The position numbers and the translations under genes are program-made. The notes beneath the pieces were generated by a model. The model saw nothing but the letters and a program-made list of their open reading frames with translations. It did no database searches and was not told where the DNA came from. DNA of 64,000 nt from Balneolales bacterium ANBcel1 (GTDB lineage Bacteria > Bacteroidota > Rhodothermia > Balneolales > Natronogracilivirgulaceae): assembly GCA_029688905.1 (NCBI GenBank), contig JARULB010000004.1:330384-394383 (forward strand). The letters are read 5' to 3'. This document shows positions 43,800 through 52,800 of this stretch, piece by piece; position 1 is the first letter of the stretch; each line of letters opens with the position of its first letter.

Positions 43800-43991
43800 A
43801 TGGCTACCATGAAACGACTTACCAAATCTACCTATGACTCCATTCTTCTCGGCGTTTGTGGCGGAATTGCCGAATATCTGGGCTGGGACGCCACGCTTGT
43901 CCGCATCATCTTTGTTGTGGCGGCCATACTGGGTGTGGGGTCATTTGTTCTGCTTTATCTGATATTGGCGATCATCATGCCAAGAGCGTAA
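43800..43991 (+). CDS. PspC domain protein
   Basis: The 63-residue protein is a single PspC domain: KRLTKSTYDSILLGVCGGIAEYLGWDATLVRIIFV followed by a membrane helix (~35-60), read here in segments at residues 5-38. PspC domains sense or transmit envelope stress. Small stand-alone versions like this are common in Bacteroidota and of uncertain role. The 200 bases upstream hold an imperfect extended hairpin around 43709-43737 and an A-rich tract but no other gene. Confidence 0.88.
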   Translation: MATMKRLTKSTYDSILLGVCGGIAEYLGWDATLVRIIFVVAAILGVGSFVLLYLILAIIMPRA

Positions 43992-44011
43992 ATTGGTTCG
44001 TTAACCAATTT
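43990..44011 (+). terminator. Hairpin at the pspC stop codon
   Basis: AAATTGGTT-CGTT-AACCAATTT is a perfect 9-bp stem with a 4-base loop that begins inside the TAA stop codon. Only a short T-triplet follows, so termination may be partial. It could also stabilise the 3' end of the transcript. Confidence 0.45.
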
Positions 44012-44084
44012 CATGCTTCATGCATCACGATCCCGGCGGTGCATGGAGCAGGCAGCCTGGTACTGTAACAGGTAATATACGCGG

Positions 44085-44942
44085 ATGAAAATCGGCATCA
44101 TCGGACCGGAACACATGGCTCTGACCTGGGAGGCGCACCTGAGGTCCATATCGGAGGTGCATCAGGCCATCATCGCCCCAAAAATCTCCCTGCTAAATGA
44201 TGTGGATGCCTGCCTGATACTCAGTGACGAGCGTTCGGCTTCCACCGGCCCGGGTGACCTGGTGGAAGCGGTGAAACGCGGCTACCATACCCTGAGTATC
44301 GGACCGCTGCCAACTGATCCGGAACTGGTCGAATCCTGGAACGAGGCTTCCGAAGAGTCGGGAGCCATTCTGATGTTCTCCATGTGGGCTCACTATTCGC
44401 CTGCCTGGCAATGGCTTTTCAACCACATCCCCATCCCGCGCAAAATCCATGTGCATCGCGAATGGGCGGGACCCAAACACACGCCGGATGTATTCACACT
44501 TTACCGGATTCTGCTTGAAGAGCTGTCTCTGTGTCTGAAGTGGGTTGGCGGCAATCCGGTATCCATCGAAGGGGATCTGAATATCGCCCCGCATCACCGC
44601 GATGAGCCGCATAACATCCGGCAGCTTCATGTGAAGTTCGGGAATGGAACCACCGCTTCCATAATACTGACACCCTTCGGACTGGAAAACCGTCACTCCC
44701 GTTTTGCGATCGGGGACAAGATGGCCGCCGTTTGCCAGATCAACGAGCATCTGGTTAAAAAGTGGTTTCTGCACGGGGAACACGCCCACACTCCCGAGCT
44801 GATGCGCTTCAACTCCATGGAACCTGCCGGCATGCTGTTATCTCATTTCATGCGCGCTATCCGGTCCGGTACCCGTCCCGCCTTTGGAATCGCCGAATTG
44901 CACCAGCTCACCTCCCTGATACACCGTTATCCAAAAGCCTGA
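44085..44942 (+). CDS. Gfo/Idh/MocA-like protein lacking the usual catalytic motif
   Basis: The 285-residue chain begins MKIGIIGPEHM, like a Rossmann strand but without a clean GxGxxG. It then follows the order of Gfo/Idh/MocA oxidoreductases: LVEAVKRGYHTLSIGPLPTD corresponds to the region where the family has the catalytic EKP. Here the triplet reads IGP, so the Lys is missing. A C-terminal beta-sheet half (HVKFGNGTTASIILTPFGLEN...) is present. The protein is shorter than the usual 330-380 residues. It may be a non-enzymatic relative; the assignment is tentative. Confidence 0.55.
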   Translation: MKIGIIGPEHMALTWEAHLRSISEVHQAIIAPKISLLNDVDACLILSDERSASTGPGDLVEAVKRGYHTLSIGPLPTDPELVESWNEASEESGAILMFSMWAHYSPAWQWLFNHIPIPRKIHVHREWAGPKHTPDVFTLYRILLEELSLCLKWVGGNPVSIEGDLNIAPHHRDEPHNIRQLHVKFGNGTTASIILTPFGLENRHSRFAIGDKMAAVCQINEHLVKKWFLHGEHAHTPELMRFNSMEPAGMLLSHFMRAIRSGTRPAFGIAELHQLTSLIHRYPKA

Positions 44943-45246
44943 GCGGTTCGCTGCACCGGCACAAGCGCGGGGCGGCCCGACAGGTATTGCGCCTGGTCAA
45001 AACACATTGACCATACCGCCATACACGGGCGACATCTTCTTTTTTCCGTCAGAACAAGCAATTCCATTGTAATTCGTTATAACTCCACTTATTATATCTT
45101 CTGCCTCATCTGAGCCGCATTAGACTATTTCTCCAGCCGGATGACCGGCCGGATCACCCTTTTTAACCAGAACCTCTGATTTCTTCACATCACTGATATT
45201 GGTGAAGCCGAAGAGTAATCTCATATCAAAAGAAGTTTATATTCCA
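44943..45246. other. Intergenic region upstream of the FKBP lipoprotein
   Basis: About 300 bases with no credible gene; an in-frame GTG at 45199 only extends the FKBP frame. Visible structures are GCCGG-ATGA-CCGGC at about 45134-45147, followed shortly by CCCTTTTT (a possible terminator for the Gfo/Idh-like gene), and CTTCAC-N13-GTGAAG at 45183-45207, about 40 bases before the FKBP start. The A/T-rich stretch around 45065-45100 is a likely promoter zone. Confidence 0.4.
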
Positions 45247-46032
45247 ATGAAATACTACACATTTGCAGTTCTCATGTTTGTCCTGATGGTGTTTGCCTGG
45301 GGTTGTTCCGGAGATGGAACCACCGTAACCGAAGACGGACTCGAAATCACCGACACCAAAGTGGGCACGGGGGAAGAAGCGGAGCCCATGGATTTTTTAA
45401 CCATACATTTCGAGGGCTCTCTGGAGAGCGGCGAAGTATTCGAATCCACTTTTGAACGGGATCAACCCATAATTGTCCAGGTCGGTACCGGTCAGCTTCC
45501 CATCGAAGGGTGGGACCAGGGCCTGATAGGCATGAAGGAAGGCGGAAGACGCTCTCTGGTTATTCCTCCAAATCTTGCCTTCGGTGATGAAGGGGTGGAA
45601 GGATTCATTCCGGGTGGTGAAAATATCTACATGGATATTGAGCTGGTATCGATCAGCAAGCCTCCGAGGCCATGGGAGTATGATGAAGCTGCTCTTGAAT
45701 CCACAGAAAACGGTTTGCAGTATTTCATTCACGAGAGCGGATCTGATGAAAAACCGGAAGCCGGCGACATGATCAGGGTTCACTACTCCGGTTTTCTGGA
45801 GGACGGCACCATGTTTGACAGCTCCAAATTAAGGGATGATCCGTTCGAATTTGCCGTCGGGCAGGGACAGGTCATTCCCGGATGGGATGAAGGTCTGCTT
45901 GACATGGCAGTGGGTGAAAAACGAACACTGGTAATACCGCCGGAACTGGGTTACGGTCCGAATGGCGCCGGCGGGGTGATCCCTCCCAATGCCACCCTTA
46001 TTTTTGACGTTGAGTTATTAGCCATTAACTAA
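45247..46032 (+). CDS. Lipoprotein with two FKBP-type peptidyl-prolyl isomerase domains
   Basis: The 261-residue protein has a lipoprotein signal [20 protein letters not shown] (Cys20), so ATG 45247 is preferred to the upstream GTG. Two FKBP domains follow: residues ~30-130 ([44 protein letters not shown]) and ~160-261 ([43 protein letters not shown]). The second keeps more of the canonical active-site aromatic set (Tyr, Phe, Asp, Trp, Ile, Tyr) than the first. It is a likely periplasmic folding catalyst anchored to a membrane. Single-gene unit. Confidence 0.93.
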   Translation: MKYYTFAVLMFVLMVFAWGCSGDGTTVTEDGLEITDTKVGTGEEAEPMDFLTIHFEGSLESGEVFESTFERDQPIIVQVGTGQLPIEGWDQGLIGMKEGGRRSLVIPPNLAFGDEGVEGFIPGGENIYMDIELVSISKPPRPWEYDEAALESTENGLQYFIHESGSDEKPEAGDMIRVHYSGFLEDGTMFDSSKLRDDPFEFAVGQGQVIPGWDEGLLDMAVGEKRTLVIPPELGYGPNGAGGVIPPNATLIFDVELLAIN

Positions 46033-46085
46033 CCGCCGGATGCCATCTGACGCCATTTCCGGCTTAACATTACCTTTCTGCGCAC

Positions 46086-47021
46086 ATGCCCGCCTCTTCC
46101 ATCCGTTTTCAACAAGTTGACGCGTTTACACGCAAACCGTTTTCCGGAAACCCGGCCGGAGTTGTCCTGGATGCCGAGCGACTTCGCGGCAAGGATATGC
46201 AGAACATCGCCAGGGAACTGAATATCTCCGAAACCGCGTTCATCCTGCCGGCCGAGGATGAAAAGAACGATTTGCGAATTCGCTGGTTTACCCCCACCCA
46301 GGAGGTGGATCTGTGTGGCCATGCGACGATTGCCGCGTTTCATGTTATGGCCGAAGAAGGCCGGTTCGGTCTCCAGGTCAATGAGCCGCAATCGTTTCTG
46401 ATGGAGACTCGCACGGACGTTCTCACCGTGGATGTGGAGTGGTTTGATTTGCGTCCCTTTATCAAGCTCACGCTGCCCACCCCCGTGCTGTTTCCCTATC
46501 CGGGCGACATCCGCTATCTTTGCGGGGCGCTGGGCCTGTCGGATGTTGAACTCAGCCGCAAGGTGAAACCGCAGATTACCGGATCGGGACTGTGCTACGT
46601 ACCTGTAGGCAGTCTTGAAAGCCTGGAAACTCTCGAGCCCAACCAGCACCTGCTGCGACAGCTGAAGGAGCGGCATGATCTGAGCGGCTTTGCCGTGGTT
46701 TCCACCGATACCGGCGACAAGGAGGAGGATTGGGTAATGCGCTTCTTTGCTCCGTCATTGGGCATTAACGAGGATCCGGTTACCGGAACCGCCAACGGAC
46801 CCATGGCGGTATTCCTCTGGGAAAACGGTTTCCTGGATCCGAATAAAAAACATTTTTCATTGCGCGGCTCCCAGGGCGACTATGTGCAGCGTCCCGGTGT
46901 TGTGCATGTCAACATGGCGATCAAAGACGGCAAAGCGGACTTTATCCAGATTTGCGGGGAAGCGGTATCGGTCATTTCCGGCGAGATCCGGTTATCACCA
47001 CATTCCGCCGGCCGCTTTTAG
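46086..47021 (+). CDS. PhzF family isomerase
   Basis: The 311-residue protein has the diaminopimelate-epimerase-like fold of PhzF: FQQVDAFTRKPFSGNPAGVVLD at the N-terminus, ELNISETAFILP with the catalytic Glu near residue 46, RWFTPTQEVDLCGHATIAAF (~72), and EDPVTGTANGPMAVFLW (~232). PhzF itself isomerises a phenazine precursor. Stand-alone homologues outside phenazine operons have unknown substrates, and no phenazine genes are visible here. Length and catalytic residue are intact. Confidence 0.9.
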   Translation: MPASSIRFQQVDAFTRKPFSGNPAGVVLDAERLRGKDMQNIARELNISETAFILPAEDEKNDLRIRWFTPTQEVDLCGHATIAAFHVMAEEGRFGLQVNEPQSFLMETRTDVLTVDVEWFDLRPFIKLTLPTPVLFPYPGDIRYLCGALGLSDVELSRKVKPQITGSGLCYVPVGSLESLETLEPNQHLLRQLKERHDLSGFAVVSTDTGDKEEDWVMRFFAPSLGINEDPVTGTANGPMAVFLWENGFLDPNKKHFSLRGSQGDYVQRPGVVHVNMAIKDGKADFIQICGEAVSVISGEIRLSPHSAGRF

Positions 47022-47195
47022 GTCATGTGCTGTGTTCTTTTTAGTGTCATAATCCGTGAAGGATCGCACGTTCCCTTCCCGATTCGGTATACCCCTGGAT
47101 TACATGCTTTCCGGATGGTTTGAAACCCGGACCGGCATTACCGGTTGTTGCCGATCGCGGCCAATCACAACGTACCCGATCAATTTCCTGTAGCG

Positions 47196-47621
47196 ATGAA
47201 AATAGCTCCTGAAGTCCTGGCCCGCTGGGAACAATTCAAGTCGGAAAAACAAGACGGACTGATGGAGACGCTGTCCATATCAGTGACGGAAGTCGGTTCC
47301 GGATCGGTGAAGGCCTCCATGCCTGTCGGGGATGCTACCAGGCAGCCTTTCGGTTTTCTGCATGGCGGCGCATCGGTGGCCCTGGCGGAGACGACCGCTT
47401 CTCTGGGAAGCTGGATGCTGATTGAGCCCGAATCGCAGAAAGCCGTTGGGTTGGAGATCAACGCTAATCATCTTCGGGCGGTAGCCGATGGCAAGGTGCA
47501 TGCCGAAGCTGCGATCCTGCATCAGGGGAAGCGGATGCATGTCTGGCAGATAATGATCCACGACGATCGGCAGCGGCCCGTATGCGTCAGCCGGTGCACG
47601 GTTGCCATCATCGACCGCTGA
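47196..47621 (+). CDS. Hotdog-fold thioesterase (PaaI/MenI-like)
   Basis: The 141-residue protein is a single hotdog domain: PFGFLHGGASVALAETTASLGSW with the catalytic Glu near residue 65, then GLEINANHLRAVADGKVHAEA. This matches acyl-CoA thioesterases such as PaaI, EntH and MenI (DHNA-CoA thioesterase of menaquinone synthesis). Which substrate is used cannot be read, and no menaquinone genes are adjacent. ATG 47196 suits the fold; a TTG 17 codons upstream gives an odd extension. It converges on the RND pump gene. Confidence 0.85.
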   Translation: MKIAPEVLARWEQFKSEKQDGLMETLSISVTEVGSGSVKASMPVGDATRQPFGFLHGGASVALAETTASLGSWMLIEPESQKAVGLEINANHLRAVADGKVHAEAAILHQGKRMHVWQIMIHDDRQRPVCVSRCTVAIIDR

Positions 47622-47699
47622 CCTCCCTCTTCCTTTTTTTCCGACAGAGACACCCCGCGGGAATCAAAAAACAAGCGAATATTAGCTCTGTTCAAAAAA

Positions 47700-47788
47700 C
47701 GGGGGATCTACGCTCACATCCCCCGGAATATTGATGACGCGAATAGCAGAATTGGCAGGCAACAACGCTTTCACCGCTATCGCCTGCC
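47700..47788. terminator. Two hairpins between converging thioesterase and RND genes
   Basis: Two strong stems lie in the 176-base gap: CGGGGGAT/ATCCCCCG (47700-47707 with 47718-47725, 10-base loop) and GGCAGGC/GCCTGCC (47754-47760 with 47782-47788, 21-base loop). Neither is followed by a clean T-run. Together they probably end both converging transcripts. Confidence 0.5.
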
Positions 47789-47797
47789 GTTCTCGTC

Positions 47798-50700
47798 TTA
47801 CTCTTTGGAGCGATAGGCGGAGGAAAGTTTGCCGGAAAGTGAATCAAATACCGAGTACATAACCGGCACAATCACCAGCGTAAGGAAGGTGGCGAACATG
47901 AGTCCGCTGATAATGGTAATACCCATCGGTCCCCAGAACTGTGTGCTTTCCGTTCCGAATTGAAACGCCGGATCCAGTTCCGTGACAAATCCGATATAAT
48001 CGATATCGATACCGAATGTGAGCGGAACCAGTCCGAGGATGGTTGTCAGTGCCGTAAGCAGTACCGGACGCAAACGGATTGAGCCGGCCTCAATTATGGC
48101 GTCCATTCGGGAGCGCCCCTTCTGCATCATCTGCTGAATATACTCGACAAGCACGATGTTGTTGATACACACAATGCCCGCCAGGCTGATGATTCCAACA
48201 AACACCATCACACTGAATTCGGTACGGGTGACGATAAGCCCGAGAAATACACCGATCAGGCTGAGTCCGACCGCAATCATGATAATGAACGGGATGATGA
48301 GGCTGTTGAATTTCGCCAGCAGCACAAGAAAAATGAGTGCAAAGCTGATGGCAAGCGCGGTTGTCAAGAATGAAAAGCTTTCGTCCTGGTCCTCACTTTC
48401 CCCGGTGTACTCCATTGTATAGCCGTCAGGGAGCGATTCGCGGTAATCGGCCAGATAATTCTGAACCTCCGCCAGAACCTGGGGGCCGCTGAAGCCCGGA
48501 GCGGCATCTCCCTCCACAATGGCCGTTCTCTGCAGGTTCAGGCGCGTGATACTGCCCGGGCCAACGCCTTCATCAAAGCTGGCCACGGAAATCAGCGGAA
48601 TCTGCATTCCGGCCTGATTGATGGTAAGGTCGTTGAGTTTGTCCAGGTTGTCGCGATCCTCTTTGCGCAGGCGGACCGTGATGTCGTACTCATCCTCTCC
48701 GTCACGAAACGTACTGGCTTCCAGTCCGTTGATGGCAATACGAACCGTTTGCGCGATATCGGAGAGAGTCAGGCCGAACTGCCGCGCTTTTTCATGATCG
48801 ATGTGAACGTTGTATTCCGGCATCCCGCCACTCACATTATCGCGCACATCCACTAGTCCGGGGATACGGCCGGAAAACTCGGCATCCTGGAGCATCCGAC
48901 GAACCTCCTGGGTGAACCGTTCCACCTGCTCGAAATCATCCCCCGAAATTTCAATATTCACCGGAGAGCCGGTAGGCGGACCCATTTCCTGGCCTTCCAC
49001 CTGAATGAAGGCGTCCGGCACACCCCGCAACGCTTCCCGGATACGGGCCATGGACATACTGCTTGACTCCTTTCGGTCCGAAAAATCAACCAGATTCAAT
49101 GAAATACGTGCCCTCTCCGGACTCGGCACACCGGCGCCGAATCCCCCGGTCGCCGCAATTCCCACATTTATCTGGATGTTCTCTATGCTTGCCTCGGTGT
49201 TGGGATTTTCATCAAGCATCCTGTTAAGGCGTTCCTGAATATCCCGTACCATTGCATCACTGGCGTCGATATTCATGCCCAAGGGCCCTTCAATATTGAT
49301 ATCGATCCGGTTTGGATCGGTGTCCGGGAAGAAGGAAACACCGGTTGGAGTGAATGAGAAAATGACAAAAATACCGAACATGGCTCCAAACGCGGTATTC
49401 AGCAGACGAGCCCGGTTGTCCGTGAGGATCAGCGGTTCGCGACGGGTTCGGAACATGCCCAGGGAACCGATCACCATCACTACCAGCGGCAGAACCATAA
49501 TCCTCAGAAAAACGGGGAGTGTTACTTCGGCAGTAAGCAGTGAGAATCCGAACAGCGTGAGCGCAAATACAACGGCGACAACGGCACCGGCTATTACACT
49601 TCGCTTCCCTCCGAGAAAGACGGATTCAACCGTATGAACGACAATACCCACCGCTCCGACCACCAGGGCGACGACGCCGAGAATGGCAATGGGTGCCGCG
49701 GCCGCTCCCAGAAATATGGAGAACAGTCCTCCCGCAACCAGAAGCAGAAAACCAAGGGTAAAAGCGGAGAGGCTGAACATGTTCCTCCAGTAGGCTCCGC
49801 GCACATTGTAATTGCGCTGCAGCATCCAGCCAAGAAAAGCTTTGTACCCATCAATAAATGCAGGCAGAAATCTTCCTGTAAAAACGGTACTCAGCGGTTT
49901 GACAACGAGTTTGTAGGTAATGGTAAAGAAGGCCACCACCAAAACCAGTACAATCAGGGTAATGTAGTTGCTGATTCCCACAACGGAGGCGATCACGACC
50001 AGCCCCGCCCACAGCGTATATTTAGCGAGACGGCTTTTCTTTCGCTTCTTCTCGTGATCAAGCTTCACGAAATACCCGGTCAGGGCCGGATAGATGACCA
50101 ACGCGATGAACAGAGAACTTAGCAGCACGATGATCAGGGTCATGGGCAGATAGCTCATGAATTTGCCGATAATGCCCGGCCAGAAGAGCAGGGGCAGAAA
50201 CGCCGCTACGAGTGTAGCTGTGGATGCGAGCAGAGCATAACCTACTTCGGTTGCCCCCAATCGGGCGGCATCAAACCGTTTGTGGCCGAGTTCCCGGAAA
50301 CGGTAGATATTTTCGACGATCACCACCGAGTTGTCGACCAGCAGACCCAGTGCGATGATGAGGCTGAACAGAATAACGAAGTTGACGGTAAGGCCCATGA
50401 CGGTCATCACCAGGAAACCGACAAAGATGGCAAGCGGAACGGCCGTACCAACCAGCAGTGCATTTCGGACGCCCAGGAAGAACACCAGCACCAGCACCAC
50501 GAACAGCATCCCGCTGATGATACTGTTTTCCAGGTCGCTGATCATGTCACGTACATAGACACTCGCGTCGTTGGTCATGATGATCTGCGTACCGGCGGGA
50601 AAGCCGAAATTTGCAAGTACCTGGTCAACTTCATCGGCGATATCCAGAATATTGGAACCGGTGCGCTGTTTGATATCCAGGCTGATTACCTGGTTTTCGA

Positions 50701-51610
50701 TGATATCCTCTCTGGGGATGGGGATCATTTCCCCGTTGTCATCTTCGATCATGAAGGCAGTCAGCCGGGCGTAGCTGGTTCGGTCTTTGAAACCGTAAAT
50801 CACTTCTGCGAGGTCACGCATGTAAATCATGCCGGGGGGCTGTACCTGTCCGTTGTTGCCGCCTCCGGCGGGAGGCGCGAACACCACAAGATCTTCGATT
50901 TCGTTGGGATGCTGGAACTCTCCGGTAACCCGCAGCAGATAGGACAATCTGTCAACATCGATATTCCCACCGGGGATGGTCAGGTTCTGTGTCTGAATAG
51001 CACCGACAATCTGCTGGAACGATACGTTGTAACCTTTCAGGGCGGCAAGGTCAACATTCACCTGCACTTCCCGTTCCAGTCCGCCGATCACATCCACCTC
51101 CCTGATACCGGCGATAGTCTCAAGCTCCTCTTCCAGGCGCTCGGCGATCTGGGTCAGCTGTGCCAGCGGGTAATCCGCGGCAAGGTTCACGGTCATGATG
51201 GGAAAATCGTCGATGCTGAACTCTGTGATTATGGGGTCTTCGGCATCGGAAGGCAACTCCGAGCGGGCCATATCCACCTGTTCACGCACACGCTGGCTGG
51301 CAACAATATTCTCCACGTCGAGGTCAAACTCCACCACGATACTGCTGAAGCCTTCAAAGGTTGTGGAACGGATCTCGCTGACGCCCTCAATGCCCTGGAG
51401 TTCACGTTCCAGCGGCTGTGTTACGAGCGATTCCATGTCGGAGGGACCGATTCCAGGATAGATCGTACTGATGATAAACAACGGAATATCGATGGATGGT
51501 GCCGATTCCTTGGGAATGGTGATATAGGAGTAGAGTCCGGCGACGACAAGAATTCCGGCCAGTACTACAATCAGCATCCGGTTTTTTATGGCTTGTTCAA
51601 TGACTTGCAT
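47798..51610 (-). CDS. RND-family efflux transporter with enlarged central membrane region
   Basis: The inner-membrane, proton-driven pump of a tripartite efflux system. At 1270 residues it exceeds the usual ~1030-1050. It has the first helix and KESAPSIDIP, porter domains, and TM4 IIALGLLVDNSVVIVENIYRF with Asp then Asn at the D407/D408 positions of AcrB (a common variant in this subfamily). The second half is regular and ends with GIVCINNIVLVEYI and LTALTTILGLVPL. Between about residues 515 and 730, where RND proteins normally have a short linker before TM7, lies a hydrophobic stretch with about six extra potential helices. It is the last gene of the tetR-tolC-adaptor-pump set. Substrate unknown. 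Confidence 0.9.
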   Translation of the reverse strand: MQVIEQAIKNRMLIVVLAGILVVAGLYSYITIPKESAPSIDIPLFIISTIYPGIGPSDMESLVTQPLERELQGIEGVSEIRSTTFEGFSSIVVEFDLDVENIVASQRVREQVDMARSELPSDAEDPIITEFSIDDFPIMTVNLAADYPLAQLTQIAERLEEELETIAGIREVDVIGGLEREVQVNVDLAALKGYNVSFQQIVGAIQTQNLTIPGGNIDVDRLSYLLRVTGEFQHPNEIEDLVVFAPPAGGGNNGQVQPPGMIYMRDLAEVIYGFKDRTSYARLTAFMIEDDNGEMIPIPREDIIENQVISLDIKQRTGSNILDIADEVDQVLANFGFPAGTQIIMTNDASVYVRDMISDLENSIISGMLFVVLVLVFFLGVRNALLVGTAVPLAIFVGFLVMTVMGLTVNFVILFSLIIALGLLVDNSVVIVENIYRFRELGHKRFDAARLGATEVGYALLASTATLVAAFLPLLFWPGIIGKFMSYLPMTLIIVLLSSLFIALVIYPALTGYFVKLDHEKKRKKSRLAKYTLWAGLVVIASVVGISNYITLIVLVLVVAFFTITYKLVVKPLSTVFTGRFLPAFIDGYKAFLGWMLQRNYNVRGAYWRNMFSLSAFTLGFLLLVAGGLFSIFLGAAAAPIAILGVVALVVGAVGIVVHTVESVFLGGKRSVIAGAVVAVVFALTLFGFSLLTAEVTLPVFLRIMVLPLVVMVIGSLGMFRTRREPLILTDNRARLLNTAFGAMFGIFVIFSFTPTGVSFFPDTDPNRIDINIEGPLGMNIDASDAMVRDIQERLNRMLDENPNTEASIENIQINVGIAATGGFGAGVPSPERARISLNLVDFSDRKESSSMSMARIREALRGVPDAFIQVEGQEMGPPTGSPVNIEISGDDFEQVERFTQEVRRMLQDAEFSGRIPGLVDVRDNVSGGMPEYNVHIDHEKARQFGLTLSDIAQTVRIAINGLEASTFRDGEDEYDITVRLRKEDRDNLDKLNDLTINQAGMQIPLISVASFDEGVGPGSITRLNLQRTAIVEGDAAPGFSGPQVLAEVQNYLADYRESLPDGYTMEYTGESEDQDESFSFLTTALAISFALIFLVLLAKFNSLIIPFIIMIAVGLSLIGVFLGLIVTRTEFSVMVFVGIISLAGIVCINNIVLVEYIQQMMQKGRSRMDAIIEAGSIRLRPVLLTALTTILGLVPLTFGIDIDYIGFVTELDPAFQFGTESTQFWGPMGITIISGLMFATFLTLVIVPVMYSVFDSLSGKLSSAYRSKE

Positions 51611-51688
51611 GGAATATTCGGTTCAATAGTTGATACGGTGGCGGCAGTAGTCCGTTCCGGCCGCCAGGAAAAAGTGATTGCAATCGCC

Positions 51689-52759
51689 TTAGTGATAGCG
51701 CTCGTAGGTCCGCGTATTCTGGATTCGAACCCGGTCGCCGTCGCTCACATTCGTCTGGCCGATAACCACCACTTCCTCATGGTGATCAAGGCCTTCATCA
51801 ATGACAACAAGCGAACCGGATGCCACGCCGGGAGTAACTCGCCTTGCTTTGGCCGTAACCCGATCGCCGTCGCGCTCGATTACGAAAACCTGAACTCCTT
51901 CCTCATCGCGAATCAGTGCGGTTCTGGGGACAACCACCGCATCCTCCCATACTTTCCTTGTTATGGCAAGGTTGACAACCATTTCGGGTTTGAGAAGCTC
52001 CTCCCGATTATCCATGACCAGCTCGACCGGAAATGTGCGGGATTCCGGAGTAATCACACTGCCGACATAGCGAATCTCACTCATCAGCTCTTTCCCGCCG
52101 TAGGATCTCAGGTGAACCAGTGCGGGAGCGCCTTCGACGATGTCATTGACATACCGCTCCGGCACACCGGCATTGATCCTGACCTTCGCGGTATTGACCA
52201 GCCGGACCACCGGAACACCCGCGTTGACCAGCTCACCGGCGGAGACCATGCGTTCTTCGATGCGTCCGCTGAACGGGGCTTCAATGCGGGAGTCGCTCAA
52301 CTGTTTTTCCGCCTGCTCGAGCTGGGATCGGGCCTGGTCGCGCTGTGCACGGGCCTGATTGAAAGTCAGCGTACTGATGATGGAATCCTGCAGCAGCGGT
52401 TGCTGGCGCTCGAAGGCATCCTGGGCCAGCTCATAGTTGGCACGTGCCATTTCAAGCGAAGCGCGAACCATACGGTCATCCAGCCGGACGATTTGTGCGC
52501 CTTCACGGACCACATGGCCACGATCCGCGATCTCCCGGACCCGCCCGGATACTTCGGCAGAAATAATGGCATCCTCAAGGGCCTCAACCGTTCCGGTGAC
52601 CCTAACCCGTTCCTCGAACGTAATTGGTTCCGTTTTCAAAATTTCGACGACAACTTCCCGTCCGGAGCGTTCATTATTATTGGCGTTGTTATCCTGGTCA
52701 CATGCGGCCAGTACCAGGACCAAAAGAAACAGAGGTAGTAAGCTGCGAAATACATTCAT
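51689..52759 (-). CDS. Periplasmic adaptor (membrane fusion) lipoprotein of the RND system
   Basis: The 356-residue protein links the pump to the outer-membrane channel. It has a lipoprotein signal (MNVFRSLLPLFLLVLVLAAC, Cys20), which is why I start at 52759 rather than 52804. The biotinyl-lipoyl halves are VRVTGTVEALEDAIISAEVSGRV and RIEAPFSGRIEERMVSAGE. The coiled-coil hairpin between them covers residues ~90-160 and contains QARAQRDQARSQLEQAEKQL. A beta-barrel and membrane-proximal domain follow. It lies 41 bases after tolC and 78 before the pump gene. Confidence 0.93.
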   Translation of the reverse strand: MNVFRSLLPLFLLVLVLAACDQDNNANNNERSGREVVVEILKTEPITFEERVRVTGTVEALEDAIISAEVSGRVREIADRGHVVREGAQIVRLDDRMVRASLEMARANYELAQDAFERQQPLLQDSIISTLTFNQARAQRDQARSQLEQAEKQLSDSRIEAPFSGRIEERMVSAGELVNAGVPVVRLVNTAKVRINAGVPERYVNDIVEGAPALVHLRSYGGKELMSEIRYVGSVITPESRTFPVELVMDNREELLKPEMVVNLAITRKVWEDAVVVPRTALIRDEEGVQVFVIERDGDRVTAKARRVTPGVASGSLVVIDEGLDHHEEVVVIGQTNVSDGDRVRIQNTRTYERYH

Positions 52760-52800
52760 GGTGTTTGGAAATTTACTGTTGGATAAAATGGAAATCTCTG

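Noticed and set aside
50282..52738. An 818-codon open frame on the plus strand opposite the RND pump and adaptor genes
   Set aside because: It is antisense to two clearly conserved genes, and its product (His/Asp/Gln-rich, no domain) reads as the complement of their codon bias. It also crosses the gap between the two real genes without a start context.
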